Assembly (NCBI GenBank): GCA_019690055.1
Contig: JADGGF010000204.1
Location: forward strand, 1-7,726
Source: Micromonosporaceae bacterium
GTDB lineage: Bacteria > Actinomycetota > Actinomycetes > Mycobacteriales > Micromonosporaceae
Direction: 5' to 3'
Length of the DNA stretch: 7,726 bases
In this document: positions 4,844 to 7,726 of the stretch, piece after piece
Position numbering within the stretch: the first letter of the stretch is position 1
Layout of the letters: every line of letters starts with the position of its first letter
Notes under the pieces: generated by a model
What the model saw: the letters and a program-made list of their open reading frames with translations, nothing else
Databases searched by the model: none
Told to the model about the DNA's origin: nothing
Made by a program: the position numbers and the translations under genes

Positions 4844-5610
4844 AAGGACGGCATTCCCTCGAACTGGGTGGAGGCCTCGGCGTGCCACCGGCGGGGGATG
4901 CGGCCCGCGCGGTAGGCGGCCCGGCCCGCGGCCACCGCGTCGCGCATGGCGGTCGCCATCAACTCCGGGTCGCGGGCCCGGGTCACCGCGGAGGCGATGA
5001 GCACGGCGTCGCAGCCCAGCTCCATCGCCAGCGCCGCGTCCGAGGCCGTGCCGATCCCCGCGTCGAGGATCACCGGTACGGTCACCGCCTCCCGGATCAG
5101 CGCGATGTTGTGGGGGTTGCGGATGCCCAGGCCACTGCCGATCGGCGAGCCGAGCGGCATGACCGCGGCGCAGCCGACGTCAGCCAGCCGCCGCGCCGTG
5201 ATCGGGTCGTCGTTGGTGTACGGCAGCACGGTGAACCCGTCGGTGACGAGCCGCTCAGCCGCCTCGACCAGCTCCACCGGGTCGGGCAACAGCGTACGGT
5301 CGTCGCCGATGACCTCGAGCTTGACCCAGTCGGTCTCGAACGCGTCGCGGGCCAGCTTCGCCGTGGTCACCGCCTCGCGGGCGGTCATGCACCCGGCCGT
5401 GTTCGGCAGCAGCTTGACCTGGCACCGGTCCAGCACCGACTGCAGCGCCCCCGTGGTCGAGGCCTCCACCCGGCGCAGCGCCACCGTCACCACCTGCGTG
5501 CCGGAGGCGACGATGGCCCGTTCCAGCGCCTCGAGGCTCGGCGCCCCACCCGTGCCGAGCAGCAGCCGGGACGTGAACGTCTCCCCGCCCAGCACCAGCG
5601 AATCGTCCAT
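4840..5610 (-). CDS. thiG: Thiazole synthase ThiG
   Basis: This 256-residue TIM-barrel enzyme builds the thiazole phosphate carboxylate from 1-deoxyxylulose 5-phosphate, dehydroglycine and ThiS thiocarboxylate sulfur. Motifs in order are SRLLLGTGG (14-22), VTVALRRVE (41-49), LLPNTAGCMTAREAV (67-81) and DWVKLEVIGD (94-103), where K97 is the Schiff-base lysine. These are followed by VLPYTNDDP (128-136), AAVMPLGSPIGSGLGIRNP (148-166), VPVILDAGIGTASDAALAMELG (178-199) and AGRIPRRWHAEAS (235-247). All key regions are intact and the length is normal. The start ATG at 5610 comes 1 nt after the thiS stop, with GGAGG inside the end of thiS about 6 nt upstream, so the two are coupled and can be made in proportion. 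The 3' stop forms a GTGA overlap with tenI. ThiO directly upstream supplies dehydroglycine (iminoacetate), as in aerobic bacteria that lack ThiH. Confidence 0.97.
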   Translation of the reverse strand: MDDSLVLGGETFTSRLLLGTGGAPSLEALERAIVASGTQVVTVALRRVEASTTGALQSVLDRCQVKLLPNTAGCMTAREAVTTAKLARDAFETDWVKLEVIGDDRTLLPDPVELVEAAERLVTDGFTVLPYTNDDPITARRLADVGCAAVMPLGSPIGSGLGIRNPHNIALIREAVTVPVILDAGIGTASDAALAMELGCDAVLIASAVTRARDPELMATAMRDAVAAGRAAYRAGRIPRRWHAEASTQFEGMPSL

Positions 5611-5611
5611 C

Positions 5612-5812
5612 TCAGCCTCCCGCCACCGGGGCCAGAACCTCGACCGTGTCGGCCTCCTCGAGCGGGGTGCTGTCCCACTCGGCCCGGGGGACCACCTCAC
5701 CGTTGCGCGCCACCGCCACCCGGCGCCGGTCGTCCACTCGCTGCCGCACGAGGTCACCCACGCTGGTGCCCGCCGCCACCTCGGTGGCGGAGCCATTCAC
5801 CGTTATCTTCAC
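5612..5812 (-). CDS. thiS: Sulfur carrier protein ThiS
   Basis: This 66-residue ubiquitin-like protein starts VKITVNGSATEVAAGTSVGDL and ends APVAGG. The terminal Gly-Gly is the site that is adenylated and converted to a thiocarboxylate to deliver sulfur to ThiG. VAVARNGEVVPRAEW (32-46) and EEADTVEVLAPVAGG (52-66) are the standard ThiS core. The start is GTG at 5812, chosen because a strong GGGAGGAG lies 4 nt upstream and the encoded N-terminus fits the family exactly. The gap to thiO is 14 nt. The activating enzyme (ThiF/MoeB type) is not in this window. Confidence 0.96.
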   Translation of the reverse strand: MKITVNGSATEVAAGTSVGDLVRQRVDDRRRVAVARNGEVVPRAEWDSTPLEEADTVEVLAPVAGG

Positions 5813-5816
5813 CGCG

Positions 5817-5824
5817 CTCCTCCC
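5817..5824 (-). promoter_or_regulatory. Strong ribosome binding site of thiS
   Basis: On the coding strand GGGAGGAG (5824-5817) is separated by 4 nt (CGCG) from the GTG at 5812. It is among the best Shine-Dalgarno matches in the operon and fixes the thiS start, in line with the need for abundant carrier protein. Confidence 0.8.
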
Positions 5825-5826
5825 GA

Positions 5827-7080
5827 TCACACGGCTGGCATCTGGCTGGCTGGCCGCCCCGCTCCGGCGGCCGAATCCTGCTCCTCCGGCGCGGTGAACC
5901 GCGCTGCGCTGGACTCCTGCGCGGTAAACCGCGCTGCGCTGGACTCCTGCGCGGTAAACCGCGCGATGGTGAACTCCGCCGCCACCGCGGGCAGCTCGCC
6001 GGTCACCAGCAGCTCGGCGATCGCGTCCGCGGTCACCGGAGTGAGCAGCACGCCGTTGCGGTGGTGGCCGGTGGCGGCGACCAGGCCCGGCAGCGGTGTC
6101 GGGCCGAGGATAGGCGCGTTGTCGGGCGTGCCGGGCCGGAACCGCACCAGCGTCTCGGTGAGTTCCGCCTCGGCCAGCGCCGGCAGCACTTCGGTGGCGT
6201 CGCGCAGCAGCTCGAAGACGCCGCCGACGGTCACCCGACTGTGCCACCCCTTCTCCTCGGAAGTGGCTCCGATGATCATGCCGTTCGCCCCGATCGGCAC
6301 CAGGTAGACGTGGCGACCGCGCACGAGCGCCCGTACGGTCCGCTCCGCCAGCGGCTCGCCGTCCAGCGACCGCGCCCGCAGGATCTGGCCGCCCACCGGC
6401 CGAACCGGCAGCGCCGGTGCCCCCGGCAGGTCAGCGCTGGCGGCGCCGAGCGCCACCACCACCGTCCGTCCGTGCAGCATCGACCCGTCGGCGAGCGTGA
6501 CCCCGACCGCCCGTCCATTCTGGACGGCGACTGCGGTGACCCGCTCGCGCACCAGCGTCTGCTCGGGCAGGGCGGCGAGCAGGGCGGCGTGCAGAGCCCG
6601 GCCGTCGACGGAGTAGTCGCTGGCCGCGTGCACCGCGCCGCGCAGGCGGGGGGTGAGCCCGGGCTCCAGCCGCCGCGCCTCGCCCGGGGTCAGGCGCTGC
6701 GCGGGCAGGCCCAGCTCCCGGTGGTAGCGGTGCAGGTCGTCCAGCGCCCGCATGTCGTCGGCGTCGAAGCCGACCATGAGCGTCCCGGTCGTGCGCAGAC
6801 CCACGTCGTGGCCGGTGGCCGCCTCCAGTTCGGCGACGAACGCGGGGTACCGGCGCAGCGATTCCTGCCCCAGGCGCAGCAGCCGATCCTCGCCGTAGGA
6901 CGCTTCGCTGACCGGGGCCAGCATGCCACCGGCCGCGTACGAGGCGCCCGAGCCGGGGTCGGGATCCACCACACGTACGGTCAGTCCACGGTGGATCGCC
7001 CGCCAGGCGATCCCAGCGCCGATCAGTCCACCGCCGGCGATGACGACATCCACCGGCCCGCTCTCCGCCTGCCCGCTCAT
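5827..7080 (-). CDS. thiO: Glycine oxidase ThiO with a repeat-built C-terminal tail
   Basis: This 417-residue FAD enzyme of the DAO family oxidises glycine to iminoacetate, the C2-N donor for thiazole synthesis by ThiG. The N-terminus has the FAD motif VVIAGGGLIGAGIAWRA (12-28) with GxGxxG at 16-21 and D39 at the end of strand 2. Then come ASYAAGGMLAP (46-56), the substrate/FAD domain with RPVGGQILRA (227-236) and IIGATSEEKG (269-278), and FRPGTPDNAPILGP (314-327), where R315 probably binds the glycine carboxylate. GHHRNGVLLTP (338-348) closes the FAD site. Homology ends near residue 374. The remaining 43 residues include ARFTAQESSA repeated in 10-residue units from a 30-bp DNA repeat, and then an Ala/Gly/Pro-rich end; this tail is unlikely to be catalytic. 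The ATG at 7080 is 1 nt after the thiE stop, with GGAG 7 nt upstream. thiS follows after 14 nt. Confidence 0.95.
   Translation of the reverse strand: MSGQAESGPVDVVIAGGGLIGAGIAWRAIHRGLTVRVVDPDPGSGASYAAGGMLAPVSEASYGEDRLLRLGQESLRRYPAFVAELEAATGHDVGLRTTGTLMVGFDADDMRALDDLHRYHRELGLPAQRLTPGEARRLEPGLTPRLRGAVHAASDYSVDGRALHAALLAALPEQTLVRERVTAVAVQNGRAVGVTLADGSMLHGRTVVVALGAASADLPGAPALPVRPVGGQILRARSLDGEPLAERTVRALVRGRHVYLVPIGANGMIIGATSEEKGWHSRVTVGGVFELLRDATEVLPALAEAELTETLVRFRPGTPDNAPILGPTPLPGLVAATGHHRNGVLLTPVTADAIAELLVTGELPAVAAEFTIARFTAQESSAARFTAQESSAARFTAPEEQDSAAGAGRPASQMPAV
5889..5964 (-). repeat. 30-bp tandem repeat with three 16-bp palindromes at the 3' end of thiO
   Basis: Units begin at 5889, 5919 and 5949; the third is partial (5949-5964). 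Each begins with GCGCGGT-NN-ACCGCGC on the + strand (5889-5904, 5919-5934, 5949-5964), a perfect 7-bp-arm palindrome. It is joined to the next by the identical 14-bp linker TGCGCTGGACTCCT. The first palindrome has GA in its centre, the other two AA. The 30-bp period keeps the thiO frame and encodes ARFTAQESSA units. In RNA each could form a 6-bp GC stem with a 4-nt loop. Confidence 0.92.
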
Positions 7081-7081
7081 C

Positions 7082-7705
7082 TCACAGCTCCGCGAGCAGG
7101 CGTCGGGTGGCCAGGGCCGGGTCGGGAGCGTCGGAGACCGCCGAGACCACGGCGACGCCGTACGCCCCCGCGGCCGTCAGTTCCGGAATCCGGTCGGCCG
7201 TGATCCCGCCGATCGCGATCACGGGGACCCCGACCGCCCGGGCCACCGCGCCGACTCCCGCGGGGCCCAGGGGTTCGGGCAGTCCGTCCTTTGTGGATGT
7301 CGCGTAGGCGGGCCCCACGCCGAGGTAGTCGGCTCCCTCGGCCACGAGCTGCGCCGCCCGACTCGGCTCGCGGGCGGTGCCGCCGATGATGTGCGTGGGT
7401 CCGGCCACCCGGCGGGCCGCCGGCACCGGAAGGTCGTCGGCGCCGAGATGCGTGCCGTGGGCGCCGATGGCCAGCGCGATGTCCACCCGGTCGTTGACGA
7501 GGCAGAGCGCGCCGTGCTCGGTGCACACCGCCATGAGCCGCATGCCGAGGTCGTACAGTTCGCGGTCGGTGACGCCCTTGACCCGTAGTTGGATCACCGG
7601 GGCTCCCGCCTGGACGGCCAGCTTCGCGGAGTGCAGCGCGTCCCGGCCGGCCCGCGCGTCGGTCAGCACGTGCAGGCGGCCGATCCGTAGGCTCGCCGTC
7701 GTCAC
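7082..7705 (-). CDS. thiE: Thiamine phosphate synthase ThiE
   Basis: This 207-residue TIM-barrel enzyme couples HMP-PP with thiazole phosphate to give thiamine phosphate. The catalytic set is present: VIQLRVKG (37-44, K43), LVNDRVDIAL (69-78, with D72 a likely Mg ligand), THLGADDLP (85-93, with a second acidic Mg ligand), ADYLGVGPAYATSTKDG (125-141) and PVIAIGGI (161-168). The phosphate loop reads IIGGTAREP, where many homologues have a serine; threonine is acceptable. The length is typical. The GTG at 7705 is chosen because it gives the normal short lead before the first barrel strand (RLHVLTD). The Shine-Dalgarno is poor (a G-rich stretch upstream). Reading the 22 nt before its GTGA in the shifted frame gives an open GRGAVGQ-stop, so an upstream gene may overlap here. 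This is the first gene of the visible operon. Confidence 0.96.
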   Translation of the reverse strand: MTTASLRIGRLHVLTDARAGRDALHSAKLAVQAGAPVIQLRVKGVTDRELYDLGMRLMAVCTEHGALCLVNDRVDIALAIGAHGTHLGADDLPVPAARRVAGPTHIIGGTAREPSRAAQLVAEGADYLGVGPAYATSTKDGLPEPLGPAGVGAVARAVGVPVIAIGGITADRIPELTAAGAYGVAVVSAVSDAPDPALATRRLLAEL

Positions 7706-7726
7706 TGGCCCACCGCCCCTCGGCCG

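Noticed and set aside
5889..5964. CRISPR array
   Set aside because: The 30-bp period has no variable spacers; the whole unit repeats in tandem and stays in the thiO reading frame.
4882..7203. Long open frame of about 770 codons on the + strand, opposite the thi genes
   Set aside because: It is antisense to thiE, thiO, thiS and thiG, all of which have clear family motifs. Its translation is Arg/Pro/His-rich with no recognisable domain, as expected for a GC-rich shadow frame.
7706..7726. TPP (THI-box) riboswitch upstream of thiE
   Set aside because: Only 21 bp precede thiE in the window. No conserved THI-box cores such as CTGAGA were seen there or in the intergenic gaps.

Overview
The window is very GC-rich (roughly 70%) with strong codon-position bias, frequent GTG starts, leaderless-looking promoters and only two TTA codons seen. 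This points to a high-GC actinomycete. An F420-dependent nitroreductase-family (Ddn-like) gene and the gene order thiE-thiO-thiS-thiG support that. A GAGCGAGCGGAGCGAGC-type low-complexity element suggests something near Micromonosporaceae, but that placement is inference.

Left part (1-1752). A decayed remnant of an FAD-dependent monooxygenase enters from the left edge on the + strand. Its middle part is read in one frame and its C-terminus in another, with a large internal deletion at about 77-96. A MerR-family regulator (379-849, -) follows. It is divergent from a six-helix DUF2306 membrane protein (952-1752, +). The 102-bp gap between them holds a MerR-type promoter with a 19-bp spacer and a dyad in the spacer, plus a 19-bp tandem direct repeat next to the merR start. 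This looks like a self-contained regulator/target pair.

Right part (1684-7705, all - strand). Transcription runs right to left through a compact thiamine operon: thiE, thiO, thiS, thiG, tenI-like, thiD, a Ddn-like F420-dependent reductase, and then an L-2-hydroxyglutarate oxidase-like gene after a 60-bp gap. Junctions from thiE to the reductase are 1 nt, 14 nt, 1 nt, GTGA overlap, GTGA overlap and ATGA overlap, so they are probably translationally coupled. ThiO, ThiS, ThiG and TenI make the thiazole phosphate, ThiD makes HMP-PP, and ThiE joins the two to thiamine phosphate. ThiC, a ThiS-activating ThiF/MoeB, ThiL and any TPP riboswitch are not in the window. The lhgO-like gene overlaps the end of the DUF2306 gene tail-to-tail by 69 bp.

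The points most worth a second look are: (1) the repeat-built C-terminal tail of ThiO, which carries three regularly spaced 16-bp palindromes just before thiS; (2) the Ddn-like reductase coupled to thiD; (3) the exact 18-bp duplication of the tenI start region, placed at the GTGA overlap with thiG; (4) the MerR/DUF2306 intergenic architecture. No rRNA, tRNA, CRISPR array or insertion sequence was seen.
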